Shown here in pieces: positions 22,101 through 34,455 of a DNA stretch of 64,000 nt (the first letter of the stretch is position 1; the number at the start of each line of letters is the position of its first letter). A program made the position numbers and the translations under genes. Under the pieces are notes generated by a model. It made no database searches, was not told where the DNA came from, and was given only the letters and a program-made list of their open reading frames with translations. This DNA comes from Microbotryomycetes sp. JL201 (taxonomy: Eukaryota; Basidiomycota; Microbotryomycetes), in assembly GCA_033819885.1 (NCBI GenBank), contig JAQYUZ010000020.1, positions 217,095 through 281,094 of the forward strand, given 5' to 3'.

Positions 22101-23452
22101 TTCATACCTTTCTCTGTCAGTCGCTCTTTTACCGAGCATCTTCATATACAATCGCTCATCTCCGCATGCGATTAAATAGAATGAGAGCTCTGAAGCTCAA
22201 CAGAACACAATCACATTGTTCTCGTCTGCACTGATAGCTATGCGACCGACGACGGCTCTCGCGGCGACGACGCTCGTCGATTTCTTGAGACGATCTTTGA
22301 CGAGGGCTCTGCAGAGTTCAAACGAGATTCAATTGTCCGCAACATTGCACTTGCTTGGCTCTTCTGTCAACAAACGCGCCGAAGGTGAGTCGGCTCTTCT
22401 AAGAGTTCTGTATCGGGAGGCTGAAATGGGTTTTCGATTCAGACTTGGGAGGATTTTTGCAAGATGACGTCCCTCGGTATTGGCAGGACTTTGTAGCCGA
22501 TCAGACGAAAGATACAGCATCCAGGATAATAGCACTTCGTGTCTGTGCATGGGTCAGTTTCTGTTGTACGAGTATGCAGACGATCGACTAAAGGCCATTT
22601 TGCACATTTCAGATCGCCAAGGCTCTCGTCGTCAGATCAGACCAGAGGGGGTACGATATCACAAGCAGGATACTTGAACTCTTTGTCGACGAGGCAGTAG
22701 CTCGGGACGCGGCTGCTTCTTTAGGTACGATTGCGGACGAGCAAGATCGAGTGCTTTCAAAAGCAAATTTCGCGGTGATCAAAGTGAGCGGACGATTGTG
22801 CTCTTTCGGCGATGTGTCCATTCCAGGCTGACTGCGACTCCGGATACAATTAGTTCTTGTACAAGCAACGGTATTTTAGCTTTTTGCTGCCCAAGCTAAT
22901 CGCCGGCCACAAGGACGCTGCTGGCGACAGCAAGTTGGCGTATCTCGTCGCATTATCTTCGTCCTTGCAGCACATTCCGAAACAACTTGCCGTCACCGAA
23001 ATGCCGAAACTGATGCCGTTGCTCGTGACGTCTCTTGATCTGGACGACGCGTCTTTGCGCTCGAACGTGATTGACACGTTGACTGTGTTGGTCAAAGAGA
23101 ACGCGTCAGACATCGAACACTCTATACCAAATTTGGCCTTGAAAGCGTTGCAGGCTGCGACCTGTGACCAACACGTCGTGACTAAACCTGCAGTCGTATG
23201 TCGTCTTTTCATCTCGTTCTTTTACGTTCGGTACGACGGGCTGATCGGTTTCAATTGAATTCTCTCTAGACATTGCGCATTTCGGCATTGAACTTTTTGG
23301 CGTCTCTGCCCAGTCAGGTGCCGTATGTCGTTTTGCATCCTCACAAGGCTGTCATTTTGAAAGAGTTGGGCAAGGCGACGGACGATCCAAGGAGGGACGT
23401 GAGGCGGGCTGCCGTCGATTGCCGAAGCAAATGGTTCCTGTACAGTGGATAG
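19186..23452 (+). CDS. MMS19: MMS19-like HEAT-repeat protein (CIA targeting complex)
   Basis: Scaffold that delivers iron-sulphur clusters to DNA polymerases, XPD and other nuclear proteins; named for its role in nucleotide excision repair. 1113 residues in 15 exons: 19186-19321, 19393-19482, 19547-19609, 19702-19834, 19909-20143, 20205-20305, 20358-20445, 20504-20602, 20664-21931, 21998-22115, 22180-22384, 22443-22552, 22613-22783, 22854-23195, 23270-23452. Recognised from ordered matches to the family: IKLIDIVNELKDSLTSEDEAIRSRG, LVTFFCGKLTD, CYFPITFTPPPDDPYGI, SFGVYGGAV..EW, VNKRAE, and the C-terminal DPRRDVRRAAVDCRSKWFL. Intron 2 is best read as GC-AG. The substrate POL1 lies immediately downstream, which is probably coincidence. 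Acceptor of exon 11 could alternatively be 22204. Confidence 0.88.
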
Positions 23453-23465
23453 AAGCTGTCATTGA

Positions 23466-23473
23466 TCACGTGA
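23466..23473. promoter_or_regulatory. TCACGTGA palindrome between MMS19 and POL1
   Basis: Intergenic copy of the E-box palindrome 14 bases after the MMS19 stop and about 330 bases upstream of the POL1 start codon. Confidence 0.4.
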
Positions 23474-23805
23474 CTTTGCTGAAAGGGGACATGTTTGTAC
23501 ATGTCGGTCGTTGAGAGATGTGATATGTTGGCGCGCTTATGGTATATGTGTCGTGAGCATGCATGCTTAAGTGAAGAGGGGACAATCAAGACGGACGCGT
23601 CTCGACGCGCTTGGTTTCGTCTGCGCCGACGTCTCGCGCATCCTTGCCACGGCCAGCTCCACCGCGTGGCTCAGTACCAATCTTCCAGCTTGGAAGCGCT
23701 TACTTGCGCAAGTTCTGCTTGACCCGCTCCGGCCCGAGTTCGAGACGCGCGTCGCGTCGACGCGACGAAACATACTACGCGCACACCCGCCACGCCACGC
23801 ACAAC

Positions 23806-26800
23806 ATGTCGGACAGAGCGGCGAGGCGTGCCGGATTAGAACAGCTCAGGGCAGCCCGTGCATCTGGGAAACGCGAGTACAAGGTCAGTGACGGAGACGA
23901 TCTTGGAGACAGGCAGATGGAGACTATCCCACACAACATGCGCGCGAACTAACTCTCTCAACGCTTACATTGTCTCTTCTTCAGGTCCAAGAAGATACTG
24001 CCATCTTTGACACGGTCACCGAAGAGGACTACAAGCTCGTCGTTAGCGACCGCCTCGCGAGGGACGACTTTATCGAAGAGGACAATGGCGTGAGCGGATA
24101 TGCAGACAACGGAGAAGATCACTGGGACAACAGAGACCCCGACGAGAGACAGTCGAGCAGTGAAGACGAGAACGAGAAAGGTAAGCAGGGGTTTGAGAGT
24201 CTCCCGCCACCACTCACGTGCTCGAGAAACTCTGACGTACTCTCGCGTCGTTATTATGCAGAGGCAGCCAGGAGGGCAAAACGCAAAGCAAAGGATGAAA
24301 AGGAAAAAGCTCGTTTAAAGGCGGCCGAGCAACGACGCAAGCTTAAGCAAGTCGTGCCAGACGGCGCTAATCCTTACATCAAGCCGCAAAAGAACGAAGC
24401 AGAAGCAGACGACTTTATGGCGAGCTTGATTGGTGATCTTGATGGCGATAACAGCTCGATGACGGCCGCGGCGTCGACTCCGGCGCACAAACCAAAGCCA
24501 ATCGCGTCGAGACCGATCAAATCGGCTTTGTATGGCATCAAACGACGAGCTGAAGATGATCCTCTTGTGACGAGGTCAAACATTGGTCGCGTCGCAGCGA
24601 TTTCGTCGGATGCAGCACCGTCCGATCCATACTCGAGCGACGCCATGCCCGATGCTGGACCGTCGAGTGATGGTGGCGAAGTCATCAAAAAGACGCGCTT
24701 CGACAACATTGATGACGCTCTCGGCGATGTAAACCGACGAATCAGCTTGCGAGACGACGATGCGATGGACGTCGACGAGAAACCGGTCATCAAATCTGAA
24801 CTCGGCGACGAGGATGAGGAGGATTTGTTCCTGAGACCGAAGGCGCCTGTCGTCAAGCCGAAAGGTCTCAAACGGCAGCTCGTCAACTCTGCTGGGGCAG
24901 CAGCTGCGCCATCAACGTCATCGGTCAAGCCTAATCCCGATATCAAACCCCTCGTCGCTGAAAACTCGCCGGCAGGCACATTCGGCGGCCGACCCAAAGC
25001 CAAAGGCACAGATTGGAAAGTGGCCACGTCCGAGCTGGCTGTCGCATCCGGACCTCTGTTCGAGGACGATACAGGAGCAGACGCCGAAGCTGAACCTCTG
25101 CCCGTGCCAGAGTCGCTCAGGCGCAGAGGCAAGCAGGCACCAAAGATTGTCATTCCAAGCGTCAACGCGCTAGAAGATGATGGTTCCATCAGATTTTGGT
25201 GGTTCGATTACGTCGAATCTGCCACGACCGGCAACTTGTTTCTCGTCGGCAAAGTCAAAGCTCGCGGGGGCAAGGACGATGGCAAATGGGTTAGCGCCTG
25301 TGTCGCTGTCTCTGGTATCAAACGCAAGCTGTACGTCTTGCCACGCAAGAAAGCTTTGGACGGTAAGTCCATGCTCTGGAGCGTCGAAGATAAGTCGCCC
25401 TGCTCATGTGCCATGACGCCTACGACACAGATGAAGGCAACGAGCTCGACTATGACGACGATGATGAAGAGGGCCTCGAGTTTGACGATGTCGCTATGGA
25501 TATCGAGACTAAATTTGAGGAAGAGTACGGCGTCACTGGCCTTGAAATCACGCAGGGCTATGTTCGGCGAAAGTACGCTTTTGGTATCAAAGGCATCCCG
25601 AGAGAAGAGACGGATTGGGTCGAGGTTAAATGTGACTTTCCAAGTAAGCCTGTTCCAATTCCTGCGGTCTGCTGTCAACATTGACATGAGCATATGTTTG
25701 TCAGAGCCGAGTATTCGAGGAGGCGAAAGCAACGAGATTCCTCTTGACGCCAGCGGCGAACGATTCAGTCACGTTTTCGGTACTCGCAACAGTGCTTTCG
25801 AATTGTTCGTCGTAGAGCGGAAGATTATGGGTCCTTGCTGGCTGAACATCAAGGCTCCGACAGTCACGAACGACTCTGTAGGTGGCGACAGCGTTCAGAT
25901 ACATGCGGGAGATTCTGATTTTCAGTCTGCAGATCTCCTGGACTCGACTGGAACTGAGCGCTCACAAGGACAGCATCGAGCTGTTCGACCAAGACGACGT
26001 GAATGCGCCCAAAAGTCCTCCACCGTTGACAATCATGAGTCTGAGCATGCGCTCGGTGGTTCACCTCAACGAGAATAGGCGAGAGCTCGTCTGTGCGAGT
26101 GCCCGATTCTGGACAGATTGCAACATTGACGACACGACGCCAATCGGTCGGCAACCTTCGAGGGCCACGACGCTCGTGCGCAACTTGTTCACGCCATTTC
26201 CGACAGGTTTCGAGGCGGAGGCTGCCAAAAGCGCAAAGGACGGCAGCGCGATTGTGGTCGTCAGGAACGAGGAGGCCATGTTGAATCAGCTGCTTGGTGA
26301 GCACATTTGACAGGTCGCTCAATCGATACTGTAGAGTTGACGCAGCGATCTGCCTCTCAGCAATCATTGCCAGGCAAGACCCCGACGTCATAGTCGGACA
26401 CGATTTCATTGCTGCCGATCTCGATGTCATGATCAAGCGAATGCAAGCACTGCGAACTGAGAACTGGTCCCGACTGGGTCGGTTCCGTCGCGAAAAGTGG
26501 CCCAAGACGATCGCTGGAAAAAACGGTGGCGTGCTCAACGGCCGCCTCATCCTCGATCTCAACTGCGACGGCTCTCGTAGCATCATTGAATCGCAAACTT
26601 GGTCATTGACCGAAATGTGCTCCACACATCTCGGTGTCGCTCGAGAAGACATTGACTTGGACGACACGCCAAAGTTTTTCGACAATGTTCATTCAACGAA
26701 AGATCACTTGCTTCATTTCGTCATGCATTGTTTGGCCGATACGTACTTGCAAATGGCCGTCGCTTTCAAAGTGCAGGCTTTGCCTTTGACACGGCAACTC

Positions 26801-29596
26801 ACCAACCTGGCCGGCAACTCTTGGTCAGGCCCGGTTCAGCGAACCTTGACGCGCGTAATGCTCACAATCATGCCTCTCAAATTACAGGAACAAGACGTTG
26901 CAAGGACAGCGTGCTGAGCGTAACGAGTACATTCTCTTGCACAGATTCAACGAGCATGGTTACGTTGTCCCTGACAAGATTGCGCGTTGGGAACTACAAG
27001 AGAAAGAAAAAGCAGCGAGCAAAAACAAGAAAAAAAAGAGTGGCGTCAAGGATGAAGCCGAGGGCGAAGACGGTTCGGGCGACTTGACGCCAAAGGCTGC
27101 CAAAGTTTCGATGACAAAGAAAAAGTTCACGGGCGGCCTCGTTTTCGAACCCGAAAAGGGGTTGTTCGATCGGTTCGTGCTGGTCATGGACTTCAACTCG
27201 CTGTATCCGAGTATTATTCAGGAGTACGATATTGACTTTTCAACGATCGATTGGACCGTTGATGGCGTGAGTAATGGTATCGATCTTATTCAAACGCTCG
27301 CTGAACAAAGCTTCAATCGCAGGCCGAGGACATTGAGAGCATGCCTGAGCGTATGCCTTGCGAGGGCGAACCTCAAGGTATCCTGCCTCAGCTCATTGCT
27401 TCGCTCGTCGCCCGACGCCGTCAAGTAAAGAATCTCATGAAAGACAAATCGCTGTCTGCTTCACGTCTGCAACAGGTGCGATGCTTCCCCGTCTTCTAGG
27501 AATGAAGCTGAAACATCTCGGCTCTCAGTACGAAATTGCTCAGAAGGCTCTCAAGCTGACAGCCAACTCGATGTACGGTTGTCTCGGATTCGAAGGCTCA
27601 CGTTTCTACGCCCTACCCCTTGCTGCTTTGACAACATACAAAGGTCGTGAGATCTTGACCCGAACAAAGGCAGACGCTGAAAACCTCGATCTCAAGGTGA
27701 GCGGGCTTTGAATTGACAAGTTCGGCATAGCGACTGACGGCTTGCTGCGCGCAGGTCATTTATGGAGATACTGATTCCATCTTTATCAACACGAATCAAA
27801 CTGAGCGCGCTACTGCCATCAAGATCGGAAACGAGTTCAAAAAGACGGTCAATGACAAATATCGCAAGCTCGAGATTGACACGGACGCCGTATTTGAGCG
27901 GATTTTGCTACTCAACAAGAAGAAATACGCTGCGAGAAAAGTAGAGGATGACGGCTCGATCTCGACAGAGATCAAAGGTCTTGACATGAAGCGTCGCGAG
28001 TACTGCGAGTTGTCAAAGAATGCATCACAGTGAGTGTCGCGACAGTGATTGAGGATACGACACAGATATTCATCGCAATCAACCCGCAGGTTCGTCCTAG
28101 ACAAGATCCTGTCGGGCGAAAGCACCGAGAATGTGGTCGAGCAGATTCATGATTATCTCACCCAACTCGGCGAAGACATCAGAGCCGGGCGCATCAAGCA
28201 TGAACAGTTTGTCATCATCAAAGTTCGTCACCGCTTGCTTGCGTGCTATACTGGTTTTGCTCTTCATTGACGTTCATTGAACTGCAGCGGCTCGGAAAGA
28301 ATCCCCAAGACTATCCCGATGCCAAATCATTGCCACATGTTCAGGTCGCCCTCCGCATGAAGGCACGAGGACAGAATCCAAAAGCGTTGGACGTGATTCC
28401 TTACATCTTCTGTCTGCCGGAGAACAAGGAATCGGCAAAATCGGCAAAAGCAGAGAATGCGTACCACCCTGACGAAGTTCGCCGAAACAATCTGACCATT
28501 GGTAGGTTTATTTTGACATCGGACATGGAGAGCGCCAAGCATGCTGATGAGAGACCGACTTTGTGCCAGACGTCGAGGTGTACTTGCACGCCCAAATTTT
28601 GCCTCCGATCGAACGTCTGTGTGATCCTATTGAAGGCACGGAGAAGGCTCGGTTGGCAGAGTGCCTTGGTGAGGTCGACGTCGGCTATGGGCTTTCTAAA
28701 TATATATATTCACGGACGATTCTTCCCCCTGTAGGACTCGACACTTCGCGCTACGCGTCGTCGTCTCTGGATCTACCGGAGCACCACTTCAAAACGCTCA
28801 ACTCGCAGATTTCAGATGCCGTTCGTTTCAAAGACGTCGACCCATTGCGAATCAAGTGTCGCGTTTGCTCAAACCTGATGGCTTTTGGCGGCATTGACAA
28901 GGCGGTTGTGAGTCTGGGCATGGTTCCGACCTATGGTCCCGATGCTCGAAAGCTGACGAGATCGTTTCGCTGTAACCAGGGCTCGATGATCTCAAAGAGC
29001 GGCTTCTTCTGCACCAATATGGAATGTCTCGAACCTCTGTCTGTGCCTTCCATGGCCGTCCAGCTCGATTTGCAGATTCGTAGCTTTATTTCAAAGTTTT
29101 ACGAAGGTTGGATCGTGTGTGACGAGCCGACGTGCGGCAACAGGACGAGGATGATGTCGGTCTACGGTCGAGTTTGTCTCGTGCCGAATTGCAAGGGTCA
29201 AGTGCACTTTGAGGTCAGTGACAGCATGCGCATAACACGTGTACGCTGTGAGCAAGCTAACGAGCTTCTTTCCTTTCCAAACTTGACAGTACAACGACAA
29301 TCACTTGTACACCCAGCTTCTTTACTTTGACACGTTGTTTGACGTTGGGCGCATACGTGGCAAATTGCATTCGTCCGCTGGTGCAGGTCAGCAAGCTTGT
29401 GGATCCGACTTGTTGTCGATCAATCACTGACAGCTTGACAAACGAACAAACAGAAATTGGTGAGATTCTCGAGGCGCAAAAGATAGCACTGGCGCAACTG
29501 CGTGCGGTCGTGACCAAGCATCTCGACAAGAACGGCAGGCGCTGGGTGTCGATGTCGAGCTTGTTCTCGTTCATGAATCGAACTTTGAAAGCTTGA
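23806..29596 (+). CDS. POL1: DNA polymerase alpha catalytic subunit
   Basis: Family B polymerase that, with primase, starts leading and lagging strands. 1575 residues, 17 exons: 23806-23883, 23985-24180, 24262-25362, 25431-25643, 25705-25877, 25933-26296, 26361-26823, 26888-27266, 27323-27475, 27529-27696, 27755-28029, 28090-28222, 28288-28501, 28570-28668, 28735-29213, 29290-29386, 29454-29596. Order of marks: acidic/basic N-terminus, degenerate exonuclease-like region ([10 protein letters not shown]), motif [11 protein letters not shown] (about 963), motif [14 protein letters not shown] (about 1047), motif C YGDTDSI (about 1099), and two C-terminal Cys modules (CRVC...[21 protein letters not shown]...CLVPNC). 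Length is usual for Pol alpha. The second Cys module is the site that binds the B subunit in this family. Confidence 0.95.
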
Positions 29597-29779
29597 TGTC
29601 GATATTGAATATTGTGGCGCTTTGCTTGCGGGTGAATCTGTCTGTGTCTGGTTCGTAGTAGCATCCTTCTGCCTTGCGTTTGTGTTTTTGTCTTTGAAGT
29701 TGTAATGTGTATCCGTTTACTTGAAGCGCGGCGGCGGGGTGTGTGTTGCGCTCAGGCCGCTCGTCCCAAGCGGGGTTCG

Positions 29780-32700
29780 ATGGCGTCGAGCACGCCTCTG
29801 CGGCCGCTTGAGCTGCCACCGTTCAGCTTACATGGTCTATTGGCTCCAGTGTTTGTCACTGCGAGCTCGTCGGACGGCGTGCAGCTGTCCCCGTCTCGTG
29901 CGACGCCTCGGTTGATCAACCAACTGATCCAAGGCGTCACCGGCACGCCAGCAACAACGAGCACCGGCGTGTCTGCCTCGGAACCGCCATCTCTGGTCAA
30001 AGAAGCTGCAACGGACCAACCTGAAGCGTCTACCGAATCTCAAGCAGCGGCAGCGACCGCCAACGCACCCGCCATCGTCGTCAAAGCCGTCGAAGCAGGC
30101 GACAACAAAGTCTACATCGGATCAAATGACGGCAGAATCAAGATTTGTCAGATTGATGAGGACGAGGACCGAGCGCCGCCCCAGCCGATGCCACTTGCGA
30201 CAGCACCAAGCGCTCGCTCGTCTCCTCCTCGAGTGAGTTCAACAGTCATTCGGCTGCAAAGGATCATCGCTGGACTGACTCAAGATACATCTGTCAATGC
30301 AGGCATCAGCCTTGCGCCAAGTGCAGGAAGTAGTTGTGACTCACGGGCGCAAGGCTGCCGACCGCATCGCGCTTCTGCACAGGCTCGACAAGGCAGTCGT
30401 CCTATCTGGTCAGTCGCACGTGGACTACGATCAGTTTGAACCTTTCTCAGATTGGCACACGGCTTGTGCTCTCAACAGAGGGCATCTTGGCCTTCCACTC
30501 GATGCCGACATTGACGCCACTCAACGTCCATTCGTTTCCGGCCGTAAGAGGATGCATCACCTTTTCCCTCGACGAAGCAGAGCTGGCAGGAGGCGGAGAT
30601 GTAGATTCAATGCATATTTGCGTCGTAAGAAGAAGGAGCATACAGCTGCTCAAAATCACAAGCCAAGGCGTGTCTCAATTAAAGGTACTCTCTCGCAATG
30701 GCGCAAAGGTCCACTGGCCGCTCACTGGGCTGTGATAAACAGGACCTACCGTTGTCGGGTACGCTGATGGCGGTGCTCAGAGGACGATACGTATGCACGG
30801 CAGACAAAGAAAACTACTCGATTATCGACTTGGACGCAGCAGTGGCTCTGCCTCTGCTACCAATATCTCAGGTCCGTCAAGGCGCAGAAAGGTCATTCGG
30901 TGCTAACGGAAGAACTAAATGATACTCGCAGACCCCGAACCCCGAGTTTGAGGGGACTAACGCTATCGATCCGAAACAGAGGCCCGCGATCGCTTGCGCC
31001 GGATCGAACGAATTCTTGATTGCGAGCCACACCGGCCCGACGACGCTGGGTGTCTTTGTGACCGAGTCGGGTGATCCCTGTCGGGGGACGCTCGAGTGGG
31101 CTAGCAACCTTCGCAGTTTGGGCACGTGTCATTCACGTTGATAACCCGAAGCCATCCGAGGTCGCTGACAATAATGTGCTTGCGCAGTGGTCGATCCCGT
31201 ATATTCAATTGCTCTGCTTCACAACAATACGATCGAGGTGCATTCGTTGAAAACCCAGGCCATTGCACAAGTCGTCCAGTTGCCCAACTCGCCCGCGCCG
31301 TCTGCACTCCAACCTAGGTCGCTGGCGTATTCATGGTCCGGGCTCGACTTGGGAGTCGCCACGGGGGCTTACAAGACAGAAACTGTCATGATGCCCTTAC
31401 TGCCGCGACCCGCCACGCCACCTTCTGCGCCTGCCACACCAAAAAAGGGTTCACACCGACAATCCGTCTCTTCAATGTCGCTTAGGACAGCAGAAAGTGG
31501 TTCAAAGGGTACAGCGACTCGGACGATTGTTGTCGGAAGAAACAGTCTGTTTGCATTGACGCCAATGACGTTGGTCGCTCAAGCGGACGCTTTGTTTGAC
31601 AAAGGTAGAGCCGAAGAAGCCCTCGATCTAGCACAACAAGCCCAAGCCGGATCAAAGACATTCGTCAGTTGCTTTTGCCGAGTGGACGGGACGAGTGCTG
31701 ACTTTGCCTCTGCCGGCGGGCGTTAGAATGTCGAATCGGCTTACGTCCTCTCGCGAGCGGCATTTCACTTTCTCGAGCAAACTTTGTTCCAGAAAGCGTT
31801 CGAGTTGTTCGAGCAGTCAAGAATGGATCCCCGATGGCTCGTCCGCATGTTTGACGATTTGAAGGATTCTGTCCTGACCAGCGCGGACGAGGCTCCAATC
31901 CTGCGAGGTCTGCAGTCCGAGGCGGCGGTCATCAAGAGTGTCGACGATTACAGTGCGTCCTTTAGAAGGAAGTCTTGCTTCTCGACTGCTGAATCATTTC
32001 GATAGTACTAGACAACTTGAATCGTAACTACTCGCCTCACATCAAGCCTGACGTCGAAACAGCGGGGCCGACTGTCGAGATCCGGACGACACTTATGAGG
32101 ACAGCCAGGGACAGCCTGATGGAGTACCTGAAGCGGTGGCGGAAAGAGATTCGAGCCACCAGAGACGACAACGTCACCGACGACCGAACGACAAATATAA
32201 ACGAGGTGCGTCGCTCGCTTTCAAGGCCGTCGATTCGTGCACTGAACACTGTGCAGGTCGTTGATACTGCCCTCGCACGGCTCTTAGCCGAGCCAGGGCA
32301 CACCCAAGAGTTGGTCGACTTGCTCAAGAGCGAAAACAACTGCTCGCAGGCGATGGCCGAAAGGCTTCTTGCCGAATCGCGTCAGTATACGTATTTGGCT
32401 GAACGTGTGCTTGCGAGTGGCCGACGGGATGAAGCATTTGAGATTTGGAAGAAGTACGTTTCAGGAACATGGCCTGTGAGCTCAAGCTGATGTCTCGGTC
32501 TCAGGCTTTACGATGGCGACTACGTGCAAGACGAGACTACTGAGGACACAATCAGGCGTGCGAGTCTCGAGAGGATATTCGAAGAATTGCATCACGATGC
32601 CGCCAAATCCATGCTAGAGCTGCACGGCTTCTGGCTCGTAAGACGCGATCGGCAGCTTGGCGTCCGCTTGTTCACCGAAGAGAGAGCAATTTCCATGTTT

Positions 32701-34322
32701 AACACACGAGAACTGTTGGACAAGCTGCGTGACATTGACGCGGAAGCGGCAGAGCTCGTTCTGGAACACGTCGTGCTTCGGACGAGCACTCAAGACGAGC
32801 AACTGCATACAGAGCTCGCCAACAGGTACTTGGACAAGTGCGAATCACTCATGTCGGATGCCAAGTTGAGACCCAGAGCTAGACTGCTAGGTTCGTCGTC
32901 AAGAGTTTTTGTGGTGTCTTCAGAATCTGACCTATCCTGCGCGCTCAATAGAGTCGGAATACCAGCAGTCTACGCTGCATTTGGAGCAAACTTTGCTCAG
33001 TCACTTGCTCGCACGGGCTGAACCTGATGCTATATTTCCTGAGTTTGAGCGAGCTCGACTCAGGCTCGTCATCTTTTTGAGCCATTCCAACGAATACTCA
33101 CGGGAACGAGTCAAGACCAGACTCGAGGAAATGGAGAAACGAGGTTTGCGTGGCTTAACGCTAGAGCGTGCGATCGTTTACGGCAAGGTCAGTTTTGCGG
33201 TGCTTGGCGCCACCGACGAGTGCATACTGATCGGTTTTTTGGGCAATCGCGGTTTGAAGCTTCAACTCGATCGTCAGGCATTGTCGTTGCTGGTCAACGG
33301 GATACGGGATTTGACTTCGGCAGAGGTATATTGTCAGCAAGGGGGCGATCCGCTCATTGGATCGGAAAAGGCAAGGGCGTCCGAGTTGTGCAACGTGCCG
33401 ATCAGTGACAGTCACCACGGTCCGACTAGAGGCAAGAAGGGTCCAGCGACAGTCACTCGGCGGAGACGGACAGAATTGTCCAAGTTGTTGATCGAGATGA
33501 GCCTGCTCGGGCAGACGGAGAACTCGGAGCGCGACGGACGACCTCTTCTTGATAGTGCACCCGCAATCGCTCGCATCTTGGAGGCACAAGCGAGCTCGCT
33601 TGAGCCCGCGCATGTCAGTCTGGGATCGAATTCGGCCTGGCGACCCTGAGCTGACGCACCGCGCACCGTGTGCCAGGTTTTGTCCATGTTGCCAGATCAT
33701 TGGCCACTGTCACTAGTCACACCTTTTTTCTCAAGCACATTGCGGCGGTCATTGCACGACCGTCAAGAGGCGACACTTTTCAAAGCGCTTGCTTCCAGTC
33801 AAAATCTGCGTATTGCTGAACTTTATGGCGATGTCGTTCTTGGGCTCGAACCGACAACGCAAAATCAGTCTGATGAGGAAAACGGTGGAGGGCAAGGCGC
33901 GACCCGAGTTGATGGAGAAAAGGGTTTCATAGTAGAGTTGAGATCGTCGTCATCCAAGGGCAAGGAGCCAGTGGAGAAGGGTGTAACACTCGAAGACGCC
34001 GTCGAATTGGGTCTCGGGTAGTTTGTGCTGCTTGCACATGACGAGGCTGTGGGCGGTCAAGATATTGTTGTTACTCATAACTAACAAACATTCGCGGACT
34101 GTGGCGAGCTTTGACCTTTTGCGTCTCGCCGACGAGTACCGGACGATGCCGCCATCGAACGCCAACTCGCTCGTGCAGGCGCTGCACAAGAGCTTGTTGC
34201 ACATCCATCATTCTGCGCCGCGGCTGATTGCGACGCCGACGCTGCTGCCTGCAACAAACAGCACCGCCAGCGCAGCGTCGGCCCAGTCGGCCACAAAGAG
34301 GGCGAGTGTGGCCATCAGTTGA
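29780..34322 (+). CDS. Vps3/TGFBRAP1-type vacuolar tethering subunit (CNH domain)
   Basis: Member of the Vam6/Vps39-TGFBRAP1 group, subunits of the CORVET/HOPS endosomal tethers. 1237 residues; exons 29780-30232, 30303-30408, 30479-30684, 30743-30871, 30932-31121, 31188-31663, 31727-31952, 32006-32205, 32257-32453, 32505-32890, 32952-33187, 33260-33613, 33677-34017, 34109-34322. The N-terminal third is a beta-rich CNH/citron domain with DNKVYIGSNDGRI; then VAQADALFDKGRAEEALDLAQ; then alpha-solenoid with ERAIVYGK...AEVYC and VLSMLPDHWPLSLVTPFF..LRRSLH, which resembles TGFBRAP1/Vps3 more than Vps39. No C-terminal RING. Start could also be the in-frame ATG at 29705. The donor after 31121 would be GC (GCACGT) and is uncertain; the last exon is the least supported. 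Confidence 0.72.
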
Positions 34323-34455
34323 GTCGTTGTCGCTAGCTATGAGGATATAGGCTGTGTGACACGCCTTGGATGCGCTGTGCTGCCGCGTGTGACGTTGGGT
34401 GACGCGTTGGGGCGCGTCGGCGCGTGCGGCCCGGAGCCGTAGCGAATGGCCAGCG

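Noticed and set aside
24374-25189. 271-codon open frame on the minus strand inside POL1
   Set aside because: It is antisense to the low-complexity N-terminal region of a secure POL1 exon.
33188-33259. Reading the 72-nt segment in the Vps3-like gene as coding, since it has no stop
   Set aside because: It starts GTCAGT, and removing it gives YGKLQLDRQALSLLV, which fits the family; retention remains possible as an isoform.
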